Translations under genes and position numbers: made by a program | Notes under the pieces: generated by a model | Told to the model about the DNA's origin: nothing | The model's input: the letters and a program-made list of their open reading frames with translations, nothing else | The model's database searches: none | Assembly: GCF_029633865.1 (NCBI RefSeq) | Contig: NC_079219.1 | Coordinates: forward strand, 18,191,963-18,255,962 | Direction of reading: 5' to 3' | Length of the DNA: 64,000 nt | Origin: Lampris incognitus | Lineage: Eukaryota > Chordata > Actinopteri > Lampriformes > Lampridae | In this document: piece after piece, positions 1 through 10,623 of the stretch | How the letters are laid out: every line of letters begins with the position of its first letter | How positions within the stretch are numbered: position 1 is the first letter of the stretch

Positions 1-295
1 ACACCGCTCCCGCTGGAGGACTGGACGGTTGTCGAAGGGTTTGAATCCAAAATAAATGGCAAGGTGGGCCAAATAGAGTCCTGTGTGTCCCCGCTCCTTC
101 CTTGATAATGATGATGATGATGAGAGACTGAGGGCCCCCCACAACACCTGGGGCCCCACACAACTAGAACACAACACAGAGCTACTGATGAGAGTGACGG
201 GCATGCAGCAGGCTGACCAGCATAGAACAGCATAGGACTGCCCCCGTTACACCAGCAGCCAGGAGAGACAGCGGAGATGTACATCCGGACATTGT
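1..295 (+). mobile_element. Ty3/gypsy 5' internal remnant (partial gag)
   Basis: This stretch precedes the long gypsy reading frame and is cut by the window edge, so the 5' LTR and primer site are not visible. From about 277 a frame resembling the end of a mag-type Gag matrix/capsid domain runs into a stop near 310. The long frame starting at 296 carries the continuation, so gag is broken by a small indel around 305-312. A GATGAT microsatellite run lies near 107-123. The element class is inferred from the adjoining pol. Confidence 0.6.
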
Positions 296-3200
296 ATGAG
301 CTGTCTGAACACTGAGTTTGGGGACAAGAGGGATGAACATATCAGAGATCGTCTGGTAGTGGGCACAAAAGACAAGGTGCTCTCCCGTCAGTTCCAGCTC
401 ACAGCGGACCTTACTCTGGTGAAAGTCATTGAACAAGTGCGCCAGGCGGAGGCAATAACAAAGCAGCTCAGCCTCCAAGCTAACCAACCAGAGGCCCAGC
501 TGGCTAACGTCAATGTTGTCCGACGGCGGGACGGACGCCAAAACAAAAAGGGCGGACAGCGTCATGGTGGCAGCAGACCTGCAACCAACAAAGTAGATGA
601 ATGCGGGAGGTGCGGCAAGACGCAGCACACCGATGAGCGGAAGTGTCCTGCAACGAACAGTAAGTGCAACAAGTGTCATAAAAAGGGACATTGGGAGCGT
701 GTATGTCACTCTAAAGCGGTGAGAGAAGTCACTGAAGAGGTTAAACAGCTGTACTTTCTGGGAGAAGTTGGCAAAGAGAGCAGTCAGGAAGATTGGACTG
801 TTAGTTTAACAATAAGTGATGTACCAATAACCTTTAAAATTGACACGGGGGCTGACGCTACTGTTATCAACCAAGGGACATTTAAAAAGCTGAAGCCAAA
901 CATAAAACTGGGACCTCCTGACACATGCTTCATAAGCCCAGGTGGAAACATCAGCTGCATAGGACAGTTTCAAGCCACAACCAACTACAAGGAGAAACGG
1001 TACTCCTTTCCAGTGTATGTGATCAAGGGGAGAGGCAGCTGTCTGCTGAGTCGTCCAGAGGCAGTGGAGATGGGTCTAGTGAAGCGGATGAATGAGGTCA
1101 GTGGAGTTTTCGGTTCAAGTGGACTGCTGAAAACAGACCCAGTGAAAATAGCTCTGGTGGAGGGTGCCCAGCCATACGCGGTGCATACAGCCAGACGGAT
1201 ACCGCTGCCACTTGTACCACTGGTTAAGAAAGAACTGCAGCGCATGGAAAATGAGGGAATTATTGAAAAAGTGACTCAGCCCACAGAATGGTGCGCCGCT
1301 ATGGTGCCGGTGCTGAAACCGAACAAGAAAGAGGTTCGCTGCTGCGCTGACCTCAGGAGGCTGAATCGAGCGGTGAAACGTGAGAAATACGTGCTGCCCA
1401 CTATGGAGGAAATAATGCCAAGGCTCGCAGGGTCAAAGTTCTTCACAACGTTGGATGCAGCAAGTGGGTTTTACCAGATCCCCTTGCATGAAGACAGCAG
1501 GGGGCTCACCACTTTCATCACCCCATTTGGGAGGTATGCTTTCTGCCGCCTTCCATTTGGTATAACGACTGCTCCAGAGATTTTCCAGAGAAAGATGGCG
1601 GAAACTCTGACCGGGCTAGAGGGCACAGAGGTGTACATGGATGACATCCTTATACATGGAGAGACTGAGGAAATCCATGACCGGCGCCTAGCAGAGGCGC
1701 TGGGGGTCATTGAAACAGCAGGTCTCAAACTGAACCAAGCGAAATGCAAGTTCAAACAGAAACAAGTCCGCTTCCTTGGTCATATCATCAACGAGGCAGG
1801 CATCAGACCTGACCCGGACAAAGTGGCCGGAATAGAGAACTTTCCTCAGCCCCAGAACGTGACGGAACTCAAGAGGTTCCTCGGGATGGTGAACTATTTG
1901 GCAAAATACGTCCCAGAGCTGTCCACTGTAGGTCAGCCGCTTTATGGACTGCTTAAAGCAACGACAGAGTGGCAGTGGGGACCTGCACAGAACACAGCAT
2001 TCCAAGACCTTAAAGCAGCACTCGCCACCGCCCCGGTACTCACCTTTTATGACGTCACTAAGGCTACGGTGGTGTCAGCAGATGCCAGCAGCTACGGGCT
2101 GGGAGGCGTTCTGCTCCAGCAGCACAGGGAACACTGGAAGCCCGTGGCCTACTGCTCCCGACGGCTGAGTGATGCAGAGACAAGGTACGCACAGATCGAG
2201 AAAGAGTGCTTAGCCAGCGTCTGGGCATGTGAAAGGTTCGAGAAGTACTTGTTTGGGCTTGACAATTTCAGACTTGTCACCGATCATAAACCACTAGTGC
2301 CTCTCATGAACAGCAAAGACTTGGATAATGTGCCCATTAGGTGCCAGAGACTGTTAATGAGGCTGATGCGTTTCAATGCAGTGGCTGAATACGCACCAGG
2401 CAAAACTTTAGCTGTGGCTGATGCACTCTCCAGAGGCCCAGAGCAGTGCTACGGAGATGGTGCTTCTCATGATGATGTTGCAGCGCACATTGATGCCATC
2501 GTGTGCCAGGTGCCTGCCACACCTCAAAGGATGCAGGAGATAAAACAGAGCACGGATGGGGATCTGCAGCTCCAGACAGTGTTGGGCTTCATCAGACACG
2601 GCTGGCCTGAGTATGTCGATAAAGTGCCGGAGACAGTCAGAGACTTTTATCAGGTGAGAGGGGAGTTATCTGAGGTAGATGGTTTAGTCATCAGAGGCAG
2701 TCGTATCGTCATTCCCACAGAGATGAGGGAGGTGATCTTAGACAGAATACACGACGGGCACCAGGGGATAGTTAAGTGCAGAGAGAGAGCTAGCCAGTCA
2801 GTGTGGTGGCCCAAAATGACAGAGCACATTACAACAAAGATACAGCAATGTCAATTCTGCAGAGAACACAAGAACACACAGAGAAAAGAGCCTTTAATGT
2901 CAAGTGAGCTCCCATCCAGACCATGGCAGAAAGTTGGCATAGACCTGTGTGAGTACAAAAAGCAAAACTACTTGATAGTGTCTGACTATTATTCCAGGTT
3001 TTTGGAGATTCTAAATCTACCAACAACTACTAGCAGTCAGGTTGTAGCAAGGCTGAAGGCTACATTTGCACGTTTTGGTATCCCTGAAATTGTAGTTAGT
3101 GATAATGGGCCACAGCTAGTTTCAGAAGAGATGAGGAGGTTCAGTGAGGATTATGATTTCATCCATGTGACTTCAAGCCCACACTACCCCCAGAGTAATG

Positions 3201-3799
3201 GACAGGCAGAGAGGGCTGTTCAGATAGCCAAAAGCATATTAAGGCAGGAAGACCCTCTCCTCGCCCTGTTGACATACAGAGCTACACCCTCTTCTTCCAC
3301 TGGAGCCAGTCCAGCGGAATTGCTCATGGGTAGGAGACTCAGAACCACCTTACCCACATTGCAGCATAACCTGAAACCGGCCTGGCCTAAAGAGGAACTG
3401 ATCAAAACCGCTGACGCCGCAGCCAAATCGAGGCAGGCTTTCTACTACAACCGCAGGAACGGCGTGCGGACACTGCGCCCACTGAACTCGGGTGACGCAG
3501 TACTCACCAAACTTGATGGACAGAGAACATGGACAATGCCAGCAGTTGTTCACATTCAGAGCTCCACTCCCAGATCCTACATAGTGGAGACAGCTCAAGG
3601 TGAACATTACAGAAGGAACAGGCGCCACCTGTTGGCCACACCTAAAACACTCACCTTTGTCAGCAGGGATCCTGACCATGTCACTCCAGGGGAGAATGGA
3701 AACACGGATGAGTCCCGAGCAGCAGAAATGCCAACTTCCACACCATATGTTACTCGCTCTGGCAGGGTGAGCAAGCCAGCAATCCGGCTGGATTTGTGA
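296..3799 (+). CDS. Ty3/gypsy (mag/K02A2.6-like) gag-pol polyprotein, 5' truncated frame
   Basis: This is one uninterrupted 1167-codon frame of an LTR retrotransposon. Domains in order: end of Gag with two CCHC-type knuckles (about residues 101-137, CX2C...H...C), a retropepsin-like protease with FKIDTGAD near residue 181, reverse transcriptase with the YMDD box near 446, RNase H (SADASSYGLGG near 595), and an integrase with an HHCC zinc region near 825-860 and a DD35E core (D in GIDLCEYK near 881, D in VSDNGPQ near 935, E in NGQAERA near 970). All pol catalytic residues seen are intact. The ATG at 296 is only the first Met after the gag frame break and is probably not the natural start. The element lies outside SCGN on the plus strand. 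The clade is assigned from overall pol resemblance and is a family-level inference. Confidence 0.9.
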   Translation: MSCLNTEFGDKRDEHIRDRLVVGTKDKVLSRQFQLTADLTLVKVIEQVRQAEAITKQLSLQANQPEAQLANVNVVRRRDGRQNKKGGQRHGGSRPATNKVDECGRCGKTQHTDERKCPATNSKCNKCHKKGHWERVCHSKAVREVTEEVKQLYFLGEVGKESSQEDWTVSLTISDVPITFKIDTGADATVINQGTFKKLKPNIKLGPPDTCFISPGGNISCIGQFQATTNYKEKRYSFPVYVIKGRGSCLLSRPEAVEMGLVKRMNEVSGVFGSSGLLKTDPVKIALVEGAQPYAVHTARRIPLPLVPLVKKELQRMENEGIIEKVTQPTEWCAAMVPVLKPNKKEVRCCADLRRLNRAVKREKYVLPTMEEIMPRLAGSKFFTTLDAASGFYQIPLHEDSRGLTTFITPFGRYAFCRLPFGITTAPEIFQRKMAETLTGLEGTEVYMDDILIHGETEEIHDRRLAEALGVIETAGLKLNQAKCKFKQKQVRFLGHIINEAGIRPDPDKVAGIENFPQPQNVTELKRFLGMVNYLAKYVPELSTVGQPLYGLLKATTEWQWGPAQNTAFQDLKAALATAPVLTFYDVTKATVVSADASSYGLGGVLLQQHREHWKPVAYCSRRLSDAETRYAQIEKECLASVWACERFEKYLFGLDNFRLVTDHKPLVPLMNSKDLDNVPIRCQRLLMRLMRFNAVAEYAPGKTLAVADALSRGPEQCYGDGASHDDVAAHIDAIVCQVPATPQRMQEIKQSTDGDLQLQTVLGFIRHGWPEYVDKVPETVRDFYQVRGELSEVDGLVIRGSRIVIPTEMREVILDRIHDGHQGIVKCRERASQSVWWPKMTEHITTKIQQCQFCREHKNTQRKEPLMSSELPSRPWQKVGIDLCEYKKQNYLIVSDYYSRFLEILNLPTTTSSQVVARLKATFARFGIPEIVVSDNGPQLVSEEMRRFSEDYDFIHVTSSPHYPQSNGQAERAVQIAKSILRQEDPLLALLTYRATPSSSTGASPAELLMGRRLRTTLPTLQHNLKPAWPKEELIKTADAAAKSRQAFYYNRRNGVRTLRPLNSGDAVLTKLDGQRTWTMPAVVHIQSSTPRSYIVETAQGEHYRRNRRHLLATPKTLTFVSRDPDHVTPGENGNTDESRAAEMPTSTPYVTRSGRVSKPAIRLDL

Positions 3800-3893
3800 G
3801 GCGTATGGACTTGTGTACTGTGGGGGATTTTTTATTTTTTTTTGTGAAAAGGGGGGTGATATACAGGTTAGAAAATCATCTTAGAGGGGGAGA

Positions 3894-4083
3894 TGTAATG
3901 AATGAAAGGTCACGTGTTTAACTTGACCTACTCACGGGTGTACGTGCAGTGCGTGTGACGTATACAGGAAGTTAGAAGCGCATGTTATGAAGGTTGTATG
4001 TCGGATGAACGCTAGTAAAAGCTACACAGTTAAGAACCTACGAAGTCGGCTCGTTCTTGAATTATTCTTATGTCAGTAAGACA
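3894..4083 (+). repeat. 3' LTR of the gypsy element
   Basis: The LTR begins TGTAATGAATG directly after a purine-rich tract (AGAGGGGGAGA, about 3882-3893) and probably ends ...GTAAGACA, giving TG...CA ends and about 190 bp. The 5' partner lies outside the window, so the right boundary is inferred from the terminal CA and from the start of unrelated hAT-like coding sequence. It contains no long open frame. Confidence 0.65.
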
Positions 4084-4276
4084 AGGCGTCTACGGACATT
4101 ACAAGAGGTGTCTCAGTACACTTAAGAGGATCAAATCATTCCTCCGAAGTACTATGGGACAGGATAGGCTGGACGCCCTGGCTATGCTGTCTGTTGAGCG
4201 GGACTTCATCCAGAAATCACCGGACTTCAGTGACGTGGCGATGAACCTGTTTGCGCCCCAGAAAGGTCGTCGATGA
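4084..4276 (+). pseudogene. hAT-family transposase C-terminal (dimerisation) fragment
   Basis: About 64 codons resembling the extreme C-terminus of hAT transposases or ZMYM1-like proteins: a segment with FLRSTMGQDRLDALAMLSVE followed by a short helix and a basic end (APQKGRR) before a TGA. No transposase core lies upstream; gypsy LTR sequence abuts it instead, so this is a truncated remnant, possibly the site the gypsy element entered. The family call rests on the RSTMG.xRL.ALA-type motif only. Confidence 0.55.
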
Positions 4277-4637
4277 GAGCGTCTCTTCAAATAAGGTAGG
4301 CCCAAGCCTATAGACCTCTTAAAAGACCATCAGACACGTTTAGCTTTCCTGTCTACATATTGCTTGCCTCTCTTCTATTTTTGCTGTGCTTACCAGATTG
4401 TTTTATTCGGGATATGTTTGGCACAATGTGTTGCAAAACAGTTGTGATAAAAACACTTGAAGTGTTTATTGGCAGCCGTTTCAGTTGGGACACGTTTTGT
4501 TGTGCATCCTTAGGTGAGCCCTTTTCTGACACTGTAGGCTACATGATTCTGCATCCTGTTCTGTCGTGTAGCATATGCCATCATTCTTGCATATGATGTT
4601 CTTGTTAAAAATGGCATGTGCTGATGTGTACAGAGAA

Positions 4638-4702
<65 letters not shown>

Positions 4703-5445
4703 TTTTTTGGCATCGGGCCATTCTTATACTTCTCTATAGTGTTGTTGTAGAGCACTTGCTATAACAAGGTAGTTGCTGCAAACAATAATTAGATGTGAAA
4801 GAAGACAAAGCTTTTAGTGTAAATGGGAAATTGTTTGCCCTCTGACAGCTGGGTAGCAGCTGCTCTGCTCACACAAATGCACAAACTCAAGCGCTGACAG
4901 CATACACACGCAAACCCATGTCTGACAGCATACACACGCCTGGCAGCATACACACGCAAACATGCCTGACAAGCATGCTGTACTCTACTGTATTCATGTG
5001 TGGATGTGTGTTTCTCTCTCTCACATACACACTCACACACATCCAAATAACACACAAACAAACATGAACACACACACACACAGCCCTAGGCCCAGGCAAT
5101 AATAAGCCAACCCACATACCCATTTGAGGACTCAAAAGGGAGTGTGAGGTGGGGTAAAGCTTTTAGGACAGCACCATTAGTTTTCTTTTAGTCGCTGGAG
5201 GGGTTTCCACCTCTATAACTGTGTTGGTTTTCCTCCCCTAGCCCCTACTTAACAAACAGACATGCCTTGCCCGCTGCTGTTATATCTTTAAATGCACGGT
5301 TCACAGTGACATGATACCCATTGTATTGTGAAAGTGTATGGAGCTTAGTTCCACAGTGCATTTTAAAAGATGTTTTTTGAGCGTTTCCTTGGTTAAACCT
5401 GAATCGACCATGAGATAATACTTCAGGCTCATGTGTGACGTCTAA
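4277..5445. other. intergenic stretch, no gene recognised
   Basis: Non-coding sequence holding a TG microsatellite (4640-4694) and CA-rich, TACACACGC-like short repeats around 4895-5090. I see no supported gene or element boundary here. Confidence 0.6.
4640..4694. repeat. (TG)n microsatellite
   Basis: About 27 uninterrupted TG units, followed by a short GA run (4695-4702). Confidence 0.95.
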
Positions 5446-6105
5446 TAATTATAATAATAATACACATTTTATTTAAAGGTGCCTTTCATGACACTCAAGC
5501 TCACCTTACATCAAATACAGTAAAACAAAGCAGTAAAAAACTTAAGTGCAATCAACTCACACAATGAGCAATAGAGCATGCATCAGCAGGAGAAGAAAAA
5601 AGATAAATTTAATGCTGTTAAAGTGAGTATGCTAGTTTAAAAAGGTAGAGTTTTAAGAGCAGTTTTGAATTCTGTAATTGAGTCCAGTAAACAGGGGACA
5701 GGGATGGAATTGCAGAGTTTGGGTGTAGTAAAGGAGAAAGGCCTGGCACCCATTGCGCTGAGGTTGATGGCTGGTAGTGCCAATAAACCTGCTGGTGAAG
5801 ACTGCAGGGAGCGAGATGTAGTGTAACTCTGGAGGAGGTCTGTGAGATAAACTGGATAGATTATTAAGAGCTCGAATGTTAATGACAACATTTTAAATTA
5901 ATCTGCTGTGACACAGGAGGCCAGTGTAATTGAATCAGCAGGGGAGATACATGTTCAGTGGACTTTGAACCTGTCCGTGCTGCACAATTCTGGATGAGTT
6001 GAAGTCGGTGAATAAGTTTGCTGGGGATGCCTGCCAAGATCACATTGCAGGAGTCAATGCGTGATGTGACCAAAGCATTGACTAAAACGTCCATGGTGTG
6101 TTGTG

Positions 6106-7524
6106 TTAAAACGGGGAGTAGTCTGGAGATGTTTCACAGATTCGAAAAAGGCAATCCGGGAAACTGTTTATATGACTGGAAAAGGAAAGGGTGCTAACTC
6201 TGCTAGTTAAATCAGCTGTTTTTAAATCAGCTGTTTTTAAATCTAGGATAACACCAAGGTTCTTAGCCTGAGCGGAGACAGGTATGGTGGCTCCAGCAAC
6301 GGGGAGTGAGCAAATTTTAGTTTTTGAGAGTGTAGATTTAGTGCCTATGAGGAGTAGCTCAGTTTTACTACTGTTGAATTTCAGATAATTGTTAGTCATC
6401 CATATCTGTATATCATGGAGACAAGCAGTGAGGGCACTGGAGGTGAGAGAGGAAGTGGGCTTGGTGAACAAATAAAGCTTTGTATCAGAAGCATAGCAGT
6501 GGAAATGGATAGCATAGTGACAGAAGATTTTGCCAAGAAGGAAAAGGTAAATAATAAACAGGAGTGGCCCCAACACTGAACGCTGTGGAACTCCACGAGG
6601 AACTATCAAACTTTCTGACTGGTAATTCTGAATTTGTAAAAAATGTGTCCTGTCTGTAAGGTAAGAACCAAACCACTGGTACACAGTGCCCCCAACTCCA
6701 GTTCTAGCCAGATGATCCATGTGGAGCTGATGGGACATAGTATCAAAGGCTGTGGTGAGGTCAGGGAGGATGAGGATGGAGAGTAGACCAGAGTCAGCTG
6801 CACGAAGGCGGTCATTAGTGAGCTTAACCAGGGCTGTTTCTGTGATGTGTTTGGGGCGAAAGCCATATTGGAATTATACAAAGAGATTATTGTTATCAGG
6901 GTAGATCTGGAGCTGAGAGGCAACTACCCTCTCAAGGATATTGGTAATGAATGGTAAATTGGAAATAGGTCAGTAGTTGTTTTGGTCAGTATAATCTAAA
7001 TTATTTTTTTTCAGAGTTGGTCTGATTATGGCAACCTTCAGTAAAGGGAGGACTGTACCAGTTGTCAGAGAGGAGTTGATAGTGAAGGTTATCAGGGAGA
7101 TGATAAAGGGCAGGTATGTTTTAACTAGGGTCGTGGGGATTGGATCCAGGTGACACGTGGAAGTGCTAAATTTAGTAATAAATTCAGAAACGTGATTTTC
7201 AGTTGGAAGACTGAAGTCACATAGGACAGTGGATGGGGACAGTTTCATGGCGCTTACTGATGGTGAGTCAATCTGCATGATGTTAGCAGAGACTAGCTGC
7301 TCATGAATGGTACTACTTTTGGAGTTGAAAAACTTCAAAAAAGCAGAGTATTGTTCATTAGAAAGGTTACTGTTCATATTGGTTTCAGCTGGATTTAGTA
7401 ACCTTTTAATTGTGGCAAAGAGAGTTCCAGTATTCCCTTCAACTGTACTGATGATATTTGCATAATAGGATGTTTTAACTGTTGAAAGAGCATTTTTGTA
7501 ATGGAGTATATGATCCGAATACAT
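6106..7524 (-). pseudogene. L2-type LINE reverse transcriptase (two broken frames)
   Basis: The 7524-6970 piece holds the N-terminal RT region (DPIPTTLVKTYLPF followed by a TTGTVLPLLKVAIIRPTLKK segment). The 6738-6106 piece holds the palm (GVPQRSVLGPLLFIIYL) and the catalytic box. That box reads YASDTKLYLF where the family usually has YADDTQLY, so the first catalytic Asp is lost. A gap with frame shifts lies between the two pieces. Together these show an inactive polymerase. Confidence 0.85.
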
Positions 7525-7554
7525 TTTTTTGTGAACAGCAAGTCCAGTCTTGTT

Positions 7555-8480
7555 TCAAAGCCTCTCAAGGCGCTGACCTATAGCTTTGACCTGACATAAT
7601 TCAGGTGTGTACCAGGGAGCAGTATGGGCAAATGAGACAGCCCCTGTTTTCAGGGAGGCTAAAGTATCAAGTGTAGAAGATAAAATATTATTGTAGTAGT
7701 CCATGAGATCAGGGAGTGAGTCGGTGGAAGCAGGAATGGGGTTCAAGGCAATTAAACTGCTGAGATCATCTGGATTAACATATCTAATGTTGTGGTATGA
7801 TATGGCATGATGCAGCCTTGATTTACCGAGCAGTAGGTTGGTGTTGAATAACACAGCTTTATGTCAAAGATGGTAGGTCAGCAGAGATGATGTTACATGG
7901 TGCAATGCCGGAACAGCAAACTAAGTCAAGGATATGACCCTTGGTGTGGGTTGTAAAGTTGACATTTTGCGTTAGATCAAAGCAATCTAACGTTGCTTTA
8001 AAATCTTTATGAACATATTTTCAGTGTTATCAAAATGAACATTTAAATCTCCTATTAGGATTATATTTGGATACATTGCATTAAGGGTGGTTAAAATTGT
8101 TGAGCATTCAGTGATAAAAATATCCGATACCTTAGGTGGTCTGTACAGAGCAACAATAATGATGCGTGTAGGTCCATAGAGCTTAACAGCCAGCAGTTCA
8201 AAGGAAGAATTATCAGGGGGAGAGAGTGGCATTTGTTTTATATTATTGCGATAGATCAGCGCAAGGCTGCCTCCTCTGCCCGAAGACCGAGGTTTGGATA
8301 TGTAAACAAATCCTGGTGGACTTGCTGAATTTAGCTGTAGAAAGTCATTCTGTTACTGCCAGGTTTCTGTCAGACATAAATGGTCAAGTTTGTGCTCTGT
8401 GATGAAGTCATTGACCAGAGGTTCTTTGTGGGTAATAGAACAGATATTGTAGAGGGCAAACTTATGACAGGTTGTGTGCG
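7555..8480 (-). pseudogene. L2-type LINE endonuclease and linker region
   Basis: Fragments read as an exonuclease/endonuclease/phosphatase-type domain: RIIIVALYRPPK and IILIGDLNVHFD (8232-7987) fit the conserved Y-R-P-P and GDxN blocks of LINE AP endonucleases. N-terminal endonuclease sequence continues to about 8480 with stops. The 7854-7555 piece is the linker before the RT. The reading frame is interrupted throughout. Confidence 0.75.
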
Positions 8481-8775
8481 TATAAACAACTGATTTAACT
8501 AGCAGAGTTAGCACACTGTGGTCTACATGCCATCTCTTTAGCTCTATGGAAGTATTGAAACCCAGAGTATCAGAGATTAATGATCACAATGCAAGTAATA
8601 TCTAATGGAGAATAAAAGCAATAAATCCTCCCTTGGGCAAGACTGACAAAAAGGCCCACATATGAAAAACAGATATAATGCCCTTGAAATGGTGCAGTAC
8701 ATTACTGTCAATGTCAAAGTACATTGTTGTCCCTTGCTGCTGGTAAGTCATATTATTTCTGTCAGTGTTGACTTC

Positions 8776-9250
8776 CAAAGTTAAAGAAGTTTGAATCAGT
8801 TCATCTCAAGACAGCGTTTATTGACAGATATGTTTCATCACTCATCTAAGTGACCTCTTCAGTCTAAACTGACTGCAGGTATCCCCACCCTTTATAAACA
8901 ATACAGTTGCATAACGACCGAAACCAACGACCAGTTTCATATGGAAATATGGGTGTGACCATTAACTAGAGTTACAATCGCCATGTGTACTATTCACAGA
9001 GGATTTGGGAATGTTTGCAATCACAGCATTGTAAGATGGTGACAGATGTACTCTAATCCCCCCCCGTTCAGGGATGGTCATTCCCTCGTCACATAGATGG
9101 CCTCTTTGACTCCCCATTCAAACCAGTGTTCCTCCCTATCAAGGATGTGCACATCCCCATCCATGAAAGAATGGCACTGGCCTGTAGATGGATGTAGACT
9201 GCGGAGTCCTTGCCTGATGTGTTGGCTCTCCTGTGTTGTGCCATTCTCTT
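8776..9250 (-). mobile_element. Penelope-like element 3' fragment (GIY-YIG end)
   Basis: On the minus strand, 9240-8975 translates in shifted frames to the C-terminal region of Penelope-like proteins: HSFMDGDVHILDREEHWFEW followed by GVKEAIYV and a LSPSYNAV-like tail, the part after the GIY-YIG nuclease. Downstream (8880-8776) is the terminal non-coding end ending AACTGATTCAA. The same end recurs at 21410-21530, 22040-22135 and 23262-23390. The right edge is cut by the BEL LTR at 9251. Confidence 0.75.
8822..8862 (-). ncRNA. hammerhead-ribozyme-like motif in the Penelope end
   Basis: On the minus strand, CTGAAGA (8862-8856) fits the CUGANGA core. It is followed by a stem II GTCACT/AGTGAT with a six-base loop (one extra G next to the core), then GAAA (8836-8833), a three-bp stem III ACA/TGT with a TATC loop, and a GTC triplet (8825-8823) at the expected cleavage point. 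GTTTA upstream can pair with TAAAC downstream as part of stem I. Penelope-like elements are known to carry hammerheads in their terminal repeats. Activity here is an inference. Confidence 0.4.
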
Positions 9251-9591
9251 TGTAATGGAACGGTTTCCTTTATTTTTAGAGCTTCCCTACCACTAGGGGC
9301 ATATATCCATTATCTTGAGTCTTTTGCCTTCTAGTGGCATAGATAAGTACCGCAGTTTCAGCTACTTCCTTTTCCTGTGACAACAAGAAAATGGTGTGAC
9401 AACACGGCAATATTCATGCTCCATCATTAGCCATCACCTAGTTTCTACCCCTTTGAGTGGCAATATCTGTAAGTAAAGCTATTATCCATCATTGCTAGAA
9501 TCTTTATTTTGAAGTATTTTTTTACTTATTTGCTACAGTTTGTATAATTTTGGTAACATGTATGACAGCACATTTTAATGATGGCATTCAG
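9251..9591 (+). repeat. BEL/Pao 5' LTR (at least this far)
   Basis: Begins TGTAATGGAACGG and is near-identical to 13878-14157 through GATGGCATTCA, apart from about 55 extra bases (about 9285-9340) absent from the 3' copy. The similarity ends at about 9590. Either this is the LTR end (terminal CA) or the 3' copy is truncated. It interrupts the Penelope-like fragment on its left. Confidence 0.7.
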
Positions 9592-10035
9592 GCTATACTT
9601 TTGATGCTAGCGTAAATAGTGTTCAATGCTATACCTGGTTAGTTACAACTTACATTTTATTCCTGCAAAGAAAATGTTAGTTTTATACTTACCTTTGTTT
9701 CCTGAAAAATAGAGGATTAGTTATCCTTACTGTAACTCTAGATTGCGTAAGCTGTTTTGTATTGTATACTGATGTATGCTTTTCTGTATGTTTATTTTCA
9801 GTTTCACACTTCTTGTTATTAAATCCCGTCCATATACAACACTGATCTGTTCCTTGGAGGATATGATGCAAGGGAGAGTTTAGCTGGCTGTAAAACCTAA
9901 TATAGGACAAGAGTCACATTGGGTGTAGCAGTACAGTAAAAAGATAGCACTCTGTGAGGGACATCAACTAGCTGTCGGACTCAGCTAGAGGTCTGTATCT
10001 GACAAAGCCTTTTCAAGTCAAGCACTCATCGACAT
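9592..10035 (+). other. BEL/Pao leader or LTR continuation
   Basis: Sequence between the LTR similarity and the solo LTR insertion. No coding frame or recognisable primer binding site could be assigned. It belongs to the BEL element by position. Confidence 0.4.
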
Positions 10036-10361
10036 TGTTACGTTCCCCATTAAAGGTCCAGGGGATGAGGGGAAGTAACAAAGAAAATAAAAGTGTCCCG
10101 GGGGAATAAGAAAGGTGGGAGTCAGAACCAGGTGTAAAAACATAGCTTTATTAACAAAAACGAACCTTCAGTCAAAATATAGAATAAACAGGCAACTAAA
10201 GATGCTGGCTCTTAACTAACCAGGCTTTAACAAAACAAACTCAGACCAAAAAGAAAGAAACGAACACCAACACAGGTTTCACCCTCCTCCTCAAGGAGTA
10301 TAGAGTCCTGACACAAGAGCTTGCTCTCTGGTTGACAACGATGGCCCACTGGCCGTTTCTT

Positions 10362-10437
<76 letters not shown>

Positions 10438-10617
10438 TTCTCTCTCCCTCCCCCTGGCTGCCAAGAATGGCCCACTGGCCCTGTTGGGCGTCTCTCTCCG
10501 AGTTATATACCCAGCTGATGAGCAATTGGGGTCACCTGGGCTCAATCAGCAGTTTCACAGGAGGCGGGGCATTACCTGGAGAGAGAAAATTAGACATGCG
10601 GCACTAGGGCCGTAACA
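10036..10617 (-). mobile_element. solo LTR, unrelated family, inserted in the BEL leader
   Basis: 582 bp with TGTTACG...CGTAACA ends, flanked by a perfect 5-bp direct repeat GACAT (10031-10035 and 10618-10622). Read on the minus strand it has a TATATAA box (10509-10503) and, about 355 bases downstream, an AATAAA signal (10152-10147), the order expected in an LTR. No coding sequence is present. It contains a long CT tract. It separates the BEL leader from its gag. Confidence 0.85.
10360..10434. repeat. (CT)n tract within the solo LTR
   Basis: Mostly uninterrupted CT units; downstream of the TATA-like box when read on the minus strand (GA)n. Confidence 0.9.
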
Positions 10618-10623
10618 GACATA

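Larger units (their letters stand above)
5446..8480 (-). mobile_element. L2/CR1-clade LINE, decayed
   Basis: A non-LTR retrotransposon reading right to left. Its 3' end at about 5446-5500 (ATTTTATTTAAAGG.GCCTTTCA-like tail with AATAAT repeats) is of the L2 kind. Going upstream there are C-terminal pieces (5637-6094), reverse transcriptase pieces (6106-7524) and an AP-endonuclease part (7555-8480). The frame is broken at least five times and there are in-frame stops, so it is not active. The 5' end near 8480-8580 is not sharply defined. Confidence 0.85.

Noticed and set aside
182-709. 175-codon minus-strand frame
   Set aside because: It mirrors the gag/pol coding strand of the gypsy element and has no motif of its own.
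9689-9910. 73-codon minus-strand frame in the BEL leader
   Set aside because: No similarity to known proteins recognised; leader or LTR sequence.
10227-10545. Minus and plus frames rich in Arg-Glu or Ser-Leu repeats
   Set aside because: They translate the CT/GA microsatellite inside the solo LTR.
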